From Archilochus colubris (lineage: Eukaryota; Chordata; Aves; Apodiformes; Trochilidae): a DNA stretch of 64,000 bases. The stretch is taken from NCBI GenBank assembly GCA_023079485.1, contig CM041085.1:30303121-30367120 (forward strand). The letters run 5' to 3'. The stretch's first letter is position 1. Each line of letters opens with the position of its first letter. The notes beneath the pieces are model-generated. The model was given only the letters and a program-made list of their open reading frames with translations. It did no database searches and was not told the origin of the DNA. This document shows positions 52,014 through 62,709 of this stretch, piece after piece. Position numbers and translations under genes: made by a program.

Positions 52014-54030
52014 CACAATCCAGACATCCTCTTCCCTGCCACTTTCTCACGATTTCCATGTCTATTCATGTCTCCAAGTCCTCAGTTTGGGTTCATTGGG
52101 GCAGCCTTTTGATCAGCTGCAGCTGATGTCTCAAGCTGTGATCTTGGACAGAATGAGCTGTGTTCCTCATGAACCCCTTACTGATGCTTCAGGGTAGTAA
52201 CACCAAATGCTTCAAATAAGCATCTGCAAACTACAGAAAAACAGCATCTTAACCAGCTTCAGACTCAGTTTCCCTTTTACAAATAAAACTATTTTATAGT
52301 TGATGGGATAAAGGAGGGAACATGTTTCTTCCAACAAAGCAGCAATCATTTGCTGTTCTATTATTTCATTAATGCATCACAAGATCTAGAAGAGTTAGAG
52401 CAAGATAATTAGCTAATTTTCTTCCTTAATATTTTCTTCTAACATTGTTCTTTGTCAACCACTGCTACAAACAATAAGACCTTCTTTCTAAAATTCTCAG
52501 GTCTGGGATACAAAACATAAGTATACATCTATGAGGAAAATATTGAGTAATAGTCAGTTCTGCATCATTTTCAAATATAGATGCTAGGAAAAAAAGTGAA
52601 ATTAAACTCAAATGAAAATTTTTGTGAGTAGTAAAGAAGCTGCTGAGCATCCTTTTCAATTAAGGAAGAAGAAAGCACATTACAATATGGAATTCTTGAA
52701 GATATTAGGAAGGTAGCATTCTCTGCCTTTCATTAAATAATGTCTGACCTTGCATATGACTCTATACTCTTTCAACACCCTAAAAAAAGTCAGATTTTGA
52801 AAAGGTGACCACAGCTGTGACTGTGACCAACATATATGAGCACAACAGGATGTCTATAGCAATGCATGCTAAGCTTGTACAATCCTCAATTTTTCATTAG
52901 ATACGTTCAAAACTGGATGCATGACAAGCCATAACATTGAGTTTAGCAATTTTTTTTTTCTTATCCTTTAATAACAAGACAGAAACTCCAGAAAAAAAGA
53001 CTATTTTGACCTTTGCCCACAGTTACAAACTAAATAGTAAAAATACAGTTTGAAAAAGAACAAGTTGTAGTGCTATGAAATCATCATCATTGTCACTCAA
53101 TGATCGTGATAAGAGTTCATATCTAATGTGAAGGAAGTTGTATTGTATAATGCAGTAATAGTGAAAAAAAATTCTTAATATTTTTAATGTATGTTTTGCC
53201 TTCTCATGTGGATCATTCCATCGTGTGGATGGAATTTGCTTCTTGTTTTGATTTTCTTTCTAGTTTAGAATTTTGGAGGTTTCAGTTGGATAATCCTAAT
53301 GTATAAAGATCTTCACCCAAACACTTCACAGTCTTCAATAACTTTGTTTACAAGAGTCTTGTAGCTGAAATCAGTATCTGACTGCATATTTGAGTGAATG
53401 TGCAGATGCAGGCATCTAATTAACTGTAGTGTTTACCAGACATTTCTACAGCCAAATCCTTCTCAGAAAGCTCTCATGGCAATGTGGGCTTTAGTCTGGC
53501 AAAGACACAGCATTGCCTGATATTTTTTAAGATATGACTAATCTGTGCAACCCATTCCTCTCTGTGAGGAACAAAGATTCTCCCAGGGAGACTGTGTCCC
53601 TCCTACATGTCCAGCCCACAGCTGGACAACCCTGCTGCCCTCAGACTGATCTGTCCACCTTGTCTCAGCCATGACATGTACCAGCAGGAAAAGCTTGTCA
53701 CTGGTTATTGAAAAAGATGCGCTGCTGTGGAGCCAAATGCCTGGTGGAATCTGGTGAGCTATTCCATGCTTTGAATATAGAAGGCAGTACTCACACAGGA
53801 AGGGTGGATGGACAACGTGCTCTGTGATCCTTTGGCCTCCATGCCATTCCAAAGATTTTGTGTCTGCTGGCCTGCTGGGGCACCCAGGTGTCCTGCCAGG
53901 CAAAGGCATGGGGAGATGGAGACCCTCTCCTTAGCCCTAGGGCAGAGCTCAGAACAAAGCTGTGAAAGCACAAGTTGAAACACTTTTGATCATAGGATAT
54001 TAGAATTATCCAGATCAATGAACAATAGCA
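52014..54030. other. Unique sequence; stop-poor block at 53.5-54.0 kb
   Basis: 52.0-53.5 kb shows nothing recognisable. 53540-53960 is GC-richer than its surroundings and open in all three minus-strand frames over parts of its length. No protein or repeat family was recognised in it. Confidence 0.45.
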
Positions 54031-54032
54031 GA

Positions 54033-54038
54033 CTTAAT
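54033..54038. repeat. Left target-site duplication CTTAAT
   Basis: Identical to 54202-54207 and immediately outside the terminal inverted repeats of the 163-bp element. Confidence 0.8.
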
Positions 54039-54201
54039 TGTAGTTAAATGAGTCAACCAGGTGCCACTAATTGCTTTTATTGGCCTCCTAATCCTGCTCA
54101 TCCGCAGTTGGGGCCCACCTTAATCAGGCACAGGTGGGCTTAACACAAGCTCATGCCACTCCCTGGCAATTAGTGGTACCTGGTTGCCTCATTTCACTAC
54201 A
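54039..54201. mobile_element. 163-bp element with 36-bp terminal inverted repeats
   Basis: The element starts TGTAGTTAAATGAGTCAACC and ends GGTTGCCTCATTTCACTACA. The outer 36 bases at each end are inverted copies with 33 of 36 matching. It is flanked by the direct repeat CTTAAT (54033-54038 and 54202-54207), a convincing target-site duplication. The interior has a second stem, GCCCACCT/AGGTGGGC. TG...CA ends with a 6-bp duplication also fit an integrase-type LTR, while long inverted ends fit a small non-autonomous DNA transposon. About 128 bases are shared with the element ending at 57647. Family name unknown to me. Confidence 0.85.
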
Positions 54202-54207
54202 CTTAAT
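54202..54207. repeat. Right target-site duplication CTTAAT
   Basis: Identical to 54033-54038; it marks the right insertion boundary of the 163-bp element. Confidence 0.8.
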
Positions 54208-55584
54208 GGTTTTGATGTTCTGGCAAACAAAAAAATGGGGAACTATATTCCACCTATTGAAATTCTCCAAGCACTTTGCCCATATAAACCTTTGCTATTT
54301 TTCATCATAGCTACATAACATAGCATCATAGTTGTATTGTATGATGCCATGACACATTTCACTGAGGAGGTGACAGCACTTCAACTGTGAACATAATATG
54401 CATTCATATAGTTCTGCTGCTGTACAATTAGCAGAATAAATAAATAGTGTGCATTCTGCTCACCTCTCATGATGAAAAGACTCACATAGGACTGTTATTC
54501 AGTGTTAAATGCACAGATTATTTTTTGACAGGTGTCAACAAACCTGAAAATTATAGAAAGTTACTGGCCTGCTGAGAATGGCAATGTTATCATTGCAATA
54601 ATGTTACAGTCATTTTCCTAGACTTCCATCAGTACATGTATGGCTGGTATCCAAGCTAGTCCTTCGGATCCAAAATCATTAGAGTTACCTGCCACAGTAA
54701 GTGCCACAAACAGCTGACCCTGTGCTCATCACCGCCTATATCATTTACACTACTTTATAACTGGTTCATTAAATGACCATTATGCTGCCTGTAGTAATAC
54801 CTCTGCATAGGAGAGGTTTTCTTTTGAAATAGAAACAGCTCCAGAGTGAAATGGTCTCTGATTTTAGAAGGTTGGTAAGTAGCTTACTGCGATTACCATC
54901 AAGTGAATCCAGAGCTTTTCTCAAAAAAATGCGTTGTGCCTGGAGTAATCGGATCCCATGACTGAGGACATATACATTTGTCATTTTGAAAAGGACATTA
55001 AATGAACCTGCAGAGCAGTCACTCTGTTCTCTTTTTCTCCCTTTCCTTCCTTCAACCAAACTGAAGTAAAAGTACATTTCTTAAAATGCTTGATTACTCT
55101 TTCTGTCACCTTCAGCTAGGAAGAAAATCTTATCTGCCTTGCCAGAGCTCTTGCTAAAGGACATCTGAAGAAATATATGAAGGTAACATGATAAAAGAAG
55201 TGGTCTGCATTTAAGTTTCTCTGTTGCTGTGCTGGACTCAAGCAGAATCTATGTCACTCCCTGAATCTGGTGCAGCTTGCTCAGTGATTTGCCTACCACC
55301 CACCCTTAGGAGGGACAAAAAGTCTCTAACTTACCTTTGGCCTCTCTCAACAAGGCTAACCAGGTCTTGGCGATATTCTGGTTTAAACTCATTTGCTATG
55401 ATACTGGAATATAGTGTACCCCAGAGACTGTGTCCAGAGTTGATGTACTGGAAGACCTCCTGGCTCATTGTAGAGCTGTGAATCTGCCAATCCTTTTTGA
55501 GAGGATGTGGAGGAAGGAAATTCAGCCATTCCCAGGTGTTCTGCTGTTGTAGTGCCCATGTGACCATGGGTTCTTGGAAGCAGC
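54208..55584. other. Unique sequence between insertions
   Basis: No gene was recognised. A minus-strand frame at 54769-55077 and a plus-strand frame at 55224-55481 have no recognised product. The last part (55330-55580) is GC-richer and may belong to the CR1 that follows or to another repeat. Confidence 0.4.
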
Positions 55585-55898
55585 TGTGGAGGTTGTAGCC
55601 GGGTGGGCGTTTGTCTCTTTTCCCAGACGACTTTCAACAAGACAAGAGGGCAGGGTCTTAAATTGTGCCAGGGGAAGTTTAGGTTAGATATTAGAAAGAA
55701 TTTCTTTACAGAGAGGGTGATCAGACATTGGAATGGGCTGCCCAGGGAAGTGGTGGATTCTCCGTCCCTGGAGATATTTAAAAAGAGACTGGATGTGGCA
55801 CTCAGTGCCATGGTCTAGCAACCGCAACAGTGGTAAAAGGGTTGGACTCGATGATCTCTGAGGTCCCTTCCAACCCAGCGAATTCTATGATTCTATGA
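55585..55898 (+). mobile_element. CR1 LINE 3' end with ORF2 C-terminal remnant
   Basis: About 310 bp of the same CR1 type as the 24 kb copy. It contains [26 protein letters not shown] and [16 protein letters not shown] in one frame up to the ORF2 stop at 55818, then 'gaggtcccttccaacccagc' and two ATTCTATGA units. The frame is intact within this piece. It is 5'-truncated. The close match to the 24 kb copy in coding remnant and tail suggests the same or a sister subfamily. Confidence 0.95.
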
Positions 55899-57319
55899 TC
55901 TTGTGCATCTAGACAACAAAAGAGATCCTCCTTTCTTCCCTGCTTATTCCTTATAATTACAGGAATTAAAACATCATTTATTTGGATGGCAAAATATCCA
56001 ATTATTCCTCCACTGCAGTGGGAAAATGTCCTAACACTGTGCCAAGTACTGAACATGTGATAACTTACATTAAAAAGACCAATATGATTTCCTCTCCTCA
56101 GTAAGAATGATACAGCCCTTCAAAATTAAAAACTGTCTAAAACTAGGAGGGCCTTAAATGTCAGTGAAATGCAGGGCTTCCTTTGTTTTTCTTGACCTTT
56201 TAGCTACCTGCATCCCATGAAACTCACACAAAAGACTTTATTAAAAACTGACACAGATAGGACCTGAAGAAAATTGAGTTAATCTGTTTGGTCTTTTTTT
56301 TTCAACAAATGGATCTCAATTGGCAGCAAAAGCAAAAGTGACTCAATGAACTAATAGAATGCATATGGTACCTTCAGAGAAAAAAAATAATGCTCTGGGA
56401 GAAAAGCAAATAAATTAATCAACCAAGAAATCAGGATGTTTTTCAGAAAGCAATTGTAGCTTCTTTACCAACAACAGAGAACCATGGAAGAAAGGGATAA
56501 TTTAACTACCAGTTATGAAGACATTAGGACAAAAATTGTGTCAATAGATAGATCTGTCCCCTGGGTTTTCTTACAACCCTCTGTGTTCAACAGTTAGCAG
56601 CAGCTAATTGAGGTGTGTATCACTCTGTAGTCTGAAAAAGTTTATAGCACTTCCATCAGACCTGTCCCCTGCTGCTAGATCTCAGATGACCCTCTGTGAC
56701 TGAACACGTTGCCCTGGAGAAAAGCTATTTTAGAAAGGATCTAGCACTTCCACTATCACACTTGTAATTACGTGTTCCCGACGTATAAAATTGCCAAGAT
56801 AGTTTCTTTAACTCGAGTGTTGTTACCTGCAAATCTGCCAAACTGCTACACTTGTGAAGTAAAGCAAATGAGTATGAAAAGCATCAAATAGTAATACTTT
56901 TTCAGGTCACAGGGTCTTTACCAGTGAACTTCCATAGCTTCTTGGCTCAGTAAATGCCTTAGCTGATGTCCTGTCCTATAAATGGAGCCAGCCAGTGCAG
57001 TACAGAAAAGCTGAGCTAGGAAACATAAAACTACTTCAGTAAAGCTGAAAATAATGTGCACAGCAAAACTTAAAATGAGCAACCACTCAAAAATCTAGAT
57101 GAATTTGTGAAAGGTGCTGCAGATATGGGCAAACACCTTGCATTTGTTGGGTAGCTTTGTGAAAAGAGAAGAGCTTATTCTCGTTAACATATTTTAAGGT
57201 ACACTGGAGTGTTGGGAGAGTTTTTGGAAGAAAACAGATGTGTGAGCAATGCTGACTATTTAGCTTTAACCACAGTGAGCTGAGGGCCTTGAGGCCCAGC
57301 TTCAAGGATACTAAAATAT
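55899..57319. other. Unique AT-rich sequence, no gene recognised
   Basis: No gene or repeat was recognised. A minus-strand frame at 57087-57332 has no recognised product. Confidence 0.5.
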
Positions 57320-57325
57320 CAGCTA

Positions 57326-57647
57326 CATGCAAGACGAACCTCTCTTAGGGCACGGCAGTCTGAGGTCCAACGGGTGTTCCAGCAGAAGTGCACAAATAGT
57401 GCTCCAAGTCTGTTGCCCTCAGGACTGGTCAGCCTGGCTCAGTGCTACTGCTGCAGATTCAACAAACCTCTCTGCTGGCTTGCTCAGGAATGAGCTGAGC
57501 CTGTGCTTCAAGGCTCACTTTTTATTGGCCCCCTAATCCTGCTCATGCACAGTTGGGGCCGGCCCTAATCAGGCACAGGTGGGCTTAACACAACCTCATG
57601 TCCACTACCTGGGAATTAGTGGCACCTGGTTGCCTCATTTCACTACA
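57326..57647 (-). mobile_element. LTR-like element related to the 163-bp inverted-repeat element
   Basis: The right 128 bases (57520-57647) match 54074-54201 of the 163-bp element at roughly nine bases in ten and share its terminus GGTTGCCTCATTTCACTACA. The left 190 bases are different. A candidate 6-bp duplication CAGCTA lies at 57320-57325 and 57648-57653. Read on the minus strand the element starts TGTAGTGAAATGAGGCAACC and has a TATA-like CCAATAAAAAG about 120 bases in, followed by GC-richer sequence. That order suits a promoter-bearing LTR or other promoter-bearing repeat. The left boundary rests on the duplication and is less sure than the right. Confidence 0.6.
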
Positions 57648-57822
57648 CAGCTATGGGAAAAAACAGAAAAGTTGATAGCAGAAAAGAAGAATAACAGGAT
57701 GGGAAAGCATCACATAGACAGCACATAAACAGATGTATTTAACCAGTTAGATAGTGCCCTGTGGCATATGAAGAATGTGTTGTACCAATCATCAATATGC
57801 TTATGTTATCAGCCTGACTGTG

Positions 57823-57830
57823 TATAAAAG
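57823..57830 (+). promoter_or_regulatory. TATA box of the LTR
   Basis: TATAAAAG lies 17 bases before the AATAAA of the same LTR; this compact spacing is seen in short retroviral LTRs where the poly(A) signal is in R. Confidence 0.6.
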
Positions 57831-57846
57831 GGCTACTGCTACTCTC

Positions 57847-57852
57847 AATAAA
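57847..57852 (+). terminator. LTR poly(A) signal AATAAA
   Basis: AATAAA within the LTR, followed after about 35 bases by a GT-rich stretch (tctgtgtgttgtcc), as expected for a cleavage and polyadenylation site. Confidence 0.6.
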
Positions 57853-57907
57853 TGGCAATACTTTGATTATATTAATCTGTGTGTTGTCCACTGCACTCTT
57901 CCCGACA

Positions 57908-60900
57908 CTGGTGTTTAACTGAATTTTTTTTTCAGACTATATTACCTATTTACTTCGGTTTTGTTGATAGCAAGAACATTTTCCTAATGTTTTAAGTCCT
58001 AGCATGAGCTAATTCATAGCTAGTTTATGAATCTGTTATTTCAACATTCCCTTTTGGATTATAAATATTTTTCCTGCTATTGCATTTCTATTCCCTTCAT
58101 CCTCACCTCCAGCTGTCATCCCTGAACTAGTCCCTGAAACAGTAATCACAGGTGTACCTCAGCTTCTGTTTCCCTGGGAAAAACATGATTAACTCTTTAA
58201 AATTGCTCTTATTAACATATCTTCTTCATTACTGTAGACTTTAGCTGCTTCTGCTGCAGTATTGATTTATTTTTTAATGTGTAGGTCAGTATAATTATTC
58301 ATCTTTTCCTTGCATAATTCATATAAAATTCATTTAATAAAGAACCAAATGTCTTTTTCTATGTATTATGCTTTGCCTCTTACAGGGCCCTCTTGCCAGC
58401 CCACATTTGATCTGCATTTGACTAACATCATCATTCTTGTTCTTGTTTGCAGCTACTCAGCTGCTCAGCAGACTGTTCTACTGAATTGCATTTCTTTTCT
58501 TTTACTCTAGTACTTGTGGACATCCAGGGGTTTTTTGCAGGGTTTTTTGATCATCATGTACTGATGTCTTCCACATTTGCATCAACACAGTCCATTAGTG
58601 CCTTTCTGGTTTTAATGGGTTACACAAGGCACTTACATTTAGATAGTTCGTGTAAATGAGTTCATTTTTTCTCTCTTCCTGGACTAAGCAATTCTTACTC
58701 TTCACCTCAAATAACATTATATAAAAAGCGATTCAACTACAAGAAAATCAGGGAATCAGGGAAAGGCATGATCTACTTTTAATGATGGTTATGTTGCTCT
58801 GCTAAAATATAAGAGACCAGGGTTTCTATTCATGTTTAGAGGTAAGCAAAGAATGGGGTTCTATATCTGTCTTTTTCCAAGCTACTGGAAGAGAGTCCTT
58901 TTCCCCTTCTATTCTATTTGTTTCGTGAATAGTAAATTTGTAAATTTTATTTTATATATAAACTTAAATTCACCTGTGGAAATTTGGTTTTTTGAAAAGT
59001 CAGGCTCATTTCCTCACTCAGTAACTTTGTGACTAAATTCCTCTCAAAATTTGTAGTCTAGTAGAAATATATCAGAATATTGTAAGTGAGAGTTTGGATA
59101 GTGAAAGTAAAGATATATGCTTCATGATAAATATGTGCCCTTTGTGTCTGTTGAAACAAAGATATGGAAACCATCCACTAAGAATCCAAAGTAAAATCTG
59201 ACAAACTCTGACAAAATCCTTAAAAGGTTTAATCCTAAACAATGACTTGCAAGCTGAGTAATTCACTTACTAACAAGGTCAGAGATTTGCATCCCAGCAA
59301 CATCTATTTTCAGTTATTTAGATATTATACTAAGGCATACTGCATCACCATTACAGCCCATTTCTTTTAATTTCAGCTCATCAGACATGAGATCCAAGAA
59401 ATTATTTAAGCAAATGACCCCTTAACGTCATTTTATGGTATCCTCTCCTTTAAACTCATTAGTTGGAGCAAACAGCAATACCATCCTCTGCTACAGGAAT
59501 AGGAATTTCCTGATCAAGGCTGGTACCATGCAGAGGGGCAGATTACCTCTTAAGTGGTTGCCACTGTTTCATTAGTGTGCCGAAAGCCATGAAGATTCAT
59601 TAGACTAATAGCTGTGCTGAGTGAGACATTGTAGCATCAATCAGTACATTTGTAAAGGACAATCCACACATCTACAGCTTTCAAGCAGGGTTGGGTGTTT
59701 TGTTGTTTGGCACAGGGTTTTTTTCTAAATGCATTGTAGTTGGGAGATGAAGATTTACAAAAGAGTAATTTAAAAGCTTGTTCCAAAAACACATAGCTTG
59801 AGAAAAATCTTGACAGTAGGTAAGTTTGAACAAAGAGGGAAAAGCAGAGGAGAAAGATCGTTCTTCATCAGATCTGGGGAAATGTTTTGGAAATTTTTTT
59901 CCCAATATTTTTAATAATCAAACTTGGCTTTCCGAACCCCATAAATTAGTTGATTTACAGCTGGTTGGAGCTGGGAGAATGGAACATCATGTACCCTTTG
60001 CAATCTCTCATCCCCTAATCACAAGGGGTACTTAACATGCTATTGAAGAAAAAGTAACATTTACTATAATCTCTAGCTGTTTGAATCTCTAGGGTCACAT
60101 TTTATCATAAACTCTTATGTCTGAATTGGTTCTCTGCATTTGTCAACTCTAGTTTTGCCTCTCTAATTCTTGTCTGTGGCACGCTCTAAACAGTCTCCTT
60201 TTTTTGCAATTCTTACTGCTTATGTTGTGGAGAGTTCAACATTGTGGGAGAAATAATTATGTTGAGTATATATTTGCATTAATGAGACCGAGCTGTTTCC
60301 TCAAATTCCTGTGTCTAGAGAAAGAACAAAAATAAGGAAATTATCTGAACATTTGTAGCTAATTTGCAATCAGAGGACTTACTGGTCTCTCTCTCCTAAG
60401 ACATTTCAATACCAAGTGCTGAGTAGAAACTGTGAATATCATTTTTCTCTGGTATGGGAAACTTCCCAGGGAAGTGGGGTTTGTTATTCTACCCACTTGT
60501 ATAAAGAGAAGCAGATGAAGGAGAGATGTTTGAGAGTAGGGGTTTGAGCTACCTTTCAAGGTACTTTGAAAAACTATATTTGAGTAATCTGAAACCCTCA
60601 ATAACAGTGTCTGGCTGGGTCAGGGAGTTAATAGTGCCAGCAAACAATGATTTGCCAGTTAGGGCTTTAATGTATGCCTTCCCTAAATATGCCATGTGTC
60701 CCAGCCCAAGCAAAACAAGTCAGATCTCCCAACTCTAGAATATTGTCAATTTAAAACAAGGATGTTCAGATACTCTGCATTTATTTGCAGTATTAAAGAA
60801 AGAGACAGTAAGAGAAAGTAGGCTGCTTGAGCAGGAAATCTGAAATACTAACTAGTTGCCTTGTCCTTCTATGATCATTCTACATTTCAAATAAAAAGAA

Positions 60901-62645
60901 GGCTATGTGTGGAAACTCCTAAAAGTACAATGAGATTGATCTTGTCTTGTAATGAGGTGTGCAGCACTGGTAGCAAAATGGCCAGAAACAGATCTCTGCA
61001 CATTGGTCTGTGCCCTGCCCACAGAAAAAAAAAATTGAGAGCCAGCAGCCAAGCCCAGAGCATAAGACACAGTTCAGTAGCAGAGCAGATACATAGTACA
61101 CCATAGTGATTTTCTGCTTTATGGAAAACACAAGAGAAAACACTAGAATACTCAGTGCAATGCTCTTACTCATACACAGTGCCCAGACTCAGCAGCCTCA
61201 CCTTGACAGAATACAATGGAAAAAAAAGTAACATCATCTCTGTTCTCCCATTCCTGATTCAAAATTAGTGGTCAAGAAGAATGAGACAAAACCATTGATA
61301 CTTAACATGACATCTTCTCTTGGCTACCAGGAATCTCCTGGACTTAAATGGTGAGATTGGGAGGTTAAAAAATTGCATGTTTAATGTGTTGTCATGTCAT
61401 TGCAAATAAATGCCAGCTTTTCCAAGGATGTAGCTCCAGACATCCATGAATGTCACAGTCTTTATATTGCTTGGTGGAAGTCAGCAATACCTTTTTACTG
61501 ACTTCTGGCTGACATCTCATGCATGTCAGATCAGTGTTAACTTAGTAATGACTACACAGTTTGATCAGTGAGCATTGTACATGTTTCTGTATCTTCCTTT
61601 ATAGAATGTATTGTGAATGCAGTTGTTATGATCTACCCTTGCAGACCACTTGGAAACCAGTATCTCTCTGTTTGCCAACTGAGGAAGATTTAAAAAGATA
61701 CTGCATTTCTAATATAAAAGCTAAATACAGTTTATTTATCCTAAAATGTGTATTAAAACCCATTGTTTTGAAATATGTCTAGTCCTTTGTTACAGCCTTT
61801 TATAATTTTTTGTAATATCTATCTTTAATGATTGTTTTCCAGAAATAATAACCACAGAAATCCTTTGCAAAAATAACCATATTCCTCACTGGCTTTTTGT
61901 GTTAATTGCTTATGATTTCTACTTCTAATTTCTACTTTCTATTCTTTATTATAGTTGTTAGGGTTTTCTTACTACAATAGTCAACCTTTCACTTTTTCCT
62001 GTATATCTTACAATCATAACAAATAAACATATGTCATAAAGAGTCTGTGCAGAATGTCTTTTGCCACATATATAACTCCTCACAATAAATTCCTTTCAGT
62101 GCTGAGTACCTTCATATTTTTATCACAGGCTTCATGTAGATGATGGTTCCTTCTTAAAAATCATGTAAGTCAAACCTCTGGGTGTTTTCTTACCATACTC
62201 TCTTGAACAGCTGCAACGAGTCTGCATGAAAATGCAAAGAGAAAAGTCAGTATTCTTACAGAAAAAATTGAGCTGAAAAAATGTACAGAAATTCATAGGG
62301 GCTTTGTGTTCTATAATCTCAAATCTTGTTGGTATCGTAGCATCTCAGTAGTATTTATACTGAAAAAGACTTGTGCCACTCCTGAGTAGACTAGTTTTAG
62401 TTCTACATATTTCTGCTTTAAAATACTGGCAATGATATGTATGGAAGGGACATGGAAAATCTGAGGTTTGGGGCCAAAGTGGAAACCTGTTTTTTTCATA
62501 CATTCATAGTGTTCACATTCAGTGACTGTCTCACAAATATTTGAGTTCATGTTTGACATGTCTCATTTATCTCCATTAACTAATAGCTATTCAACTTCAC
62601 CACTGAGGAATTCAATTTTTTTTCAGTGAAGTCACCTATGGAATA
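57908..62645. other. Unique AT-rich sequence, no gene recognised
   Basis: No gene or transposon was recognised. Short frames at 58310, 58447, 59826, 60526 and 60861 on the plus strand and 60919-61173 on the minus strand are at chance length. An ATTTGCATTAATGAG block at about 60277 is mentioned under findings. Confidence 0.5.
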
Positions 62646-62654
62646 TCCAAAACT

Positions 62655-62707
62655 TGGGTTGTTTGGTTGGTTTTAGTGGGGTTTTTGTTGTTGTTGTTTC
62701 TTTTCTG
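62655..62707 (+). repeat. G/T-rich low-complexity tract
   Basis: The plus strand is nearly all G and T (ttgggttgtttggttggttt, then GTTGTTGTTG). It is the complement type of the A/C tracts. Confidence 0.75.
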
Positions 62708-62709
62708 TT

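Larger units (their letters stand above)
57654..57907 (+). mobile_element. Retroviral-type LTR (3' part clear, start uncertain)
   Basis: In order, the plus strand shows a TATA box (TATAAAAG, 57823-57830), a poly(A) signal (AATAAA, 57847-57852), a T/G-rich U5-like stretch (ctgtgtgttgtcc) and the end CCCGACA at 57907. This is the layout of an endogenous retrovirus LTR. The next bases, CTGGTG, could be the start of a tRNA-type primer site (TGGTG) but the match ends there. No gag, pol or env remnant follows. No direct repeat matching CTGGTG was found on the left, so the start given is only an outer limit. Confidence 0.65.

Noticed and set aside
51554..52126. Open frames of 100-190 codons on both strands (Phe/Leu/Ser-rich and Lys/Arg/Glu-rich)
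   Set aside because: They are forced by the polypyrimidine tract, which cannot contain stops on one strand and rarely does on the other.
54039..54201. tRNA or other structured RNA from the palindromic element
   Set aside because: The fold is explained by terminal inverted repeats flanked by a target duplication; no tRNA arms or anticodon loop were seen.
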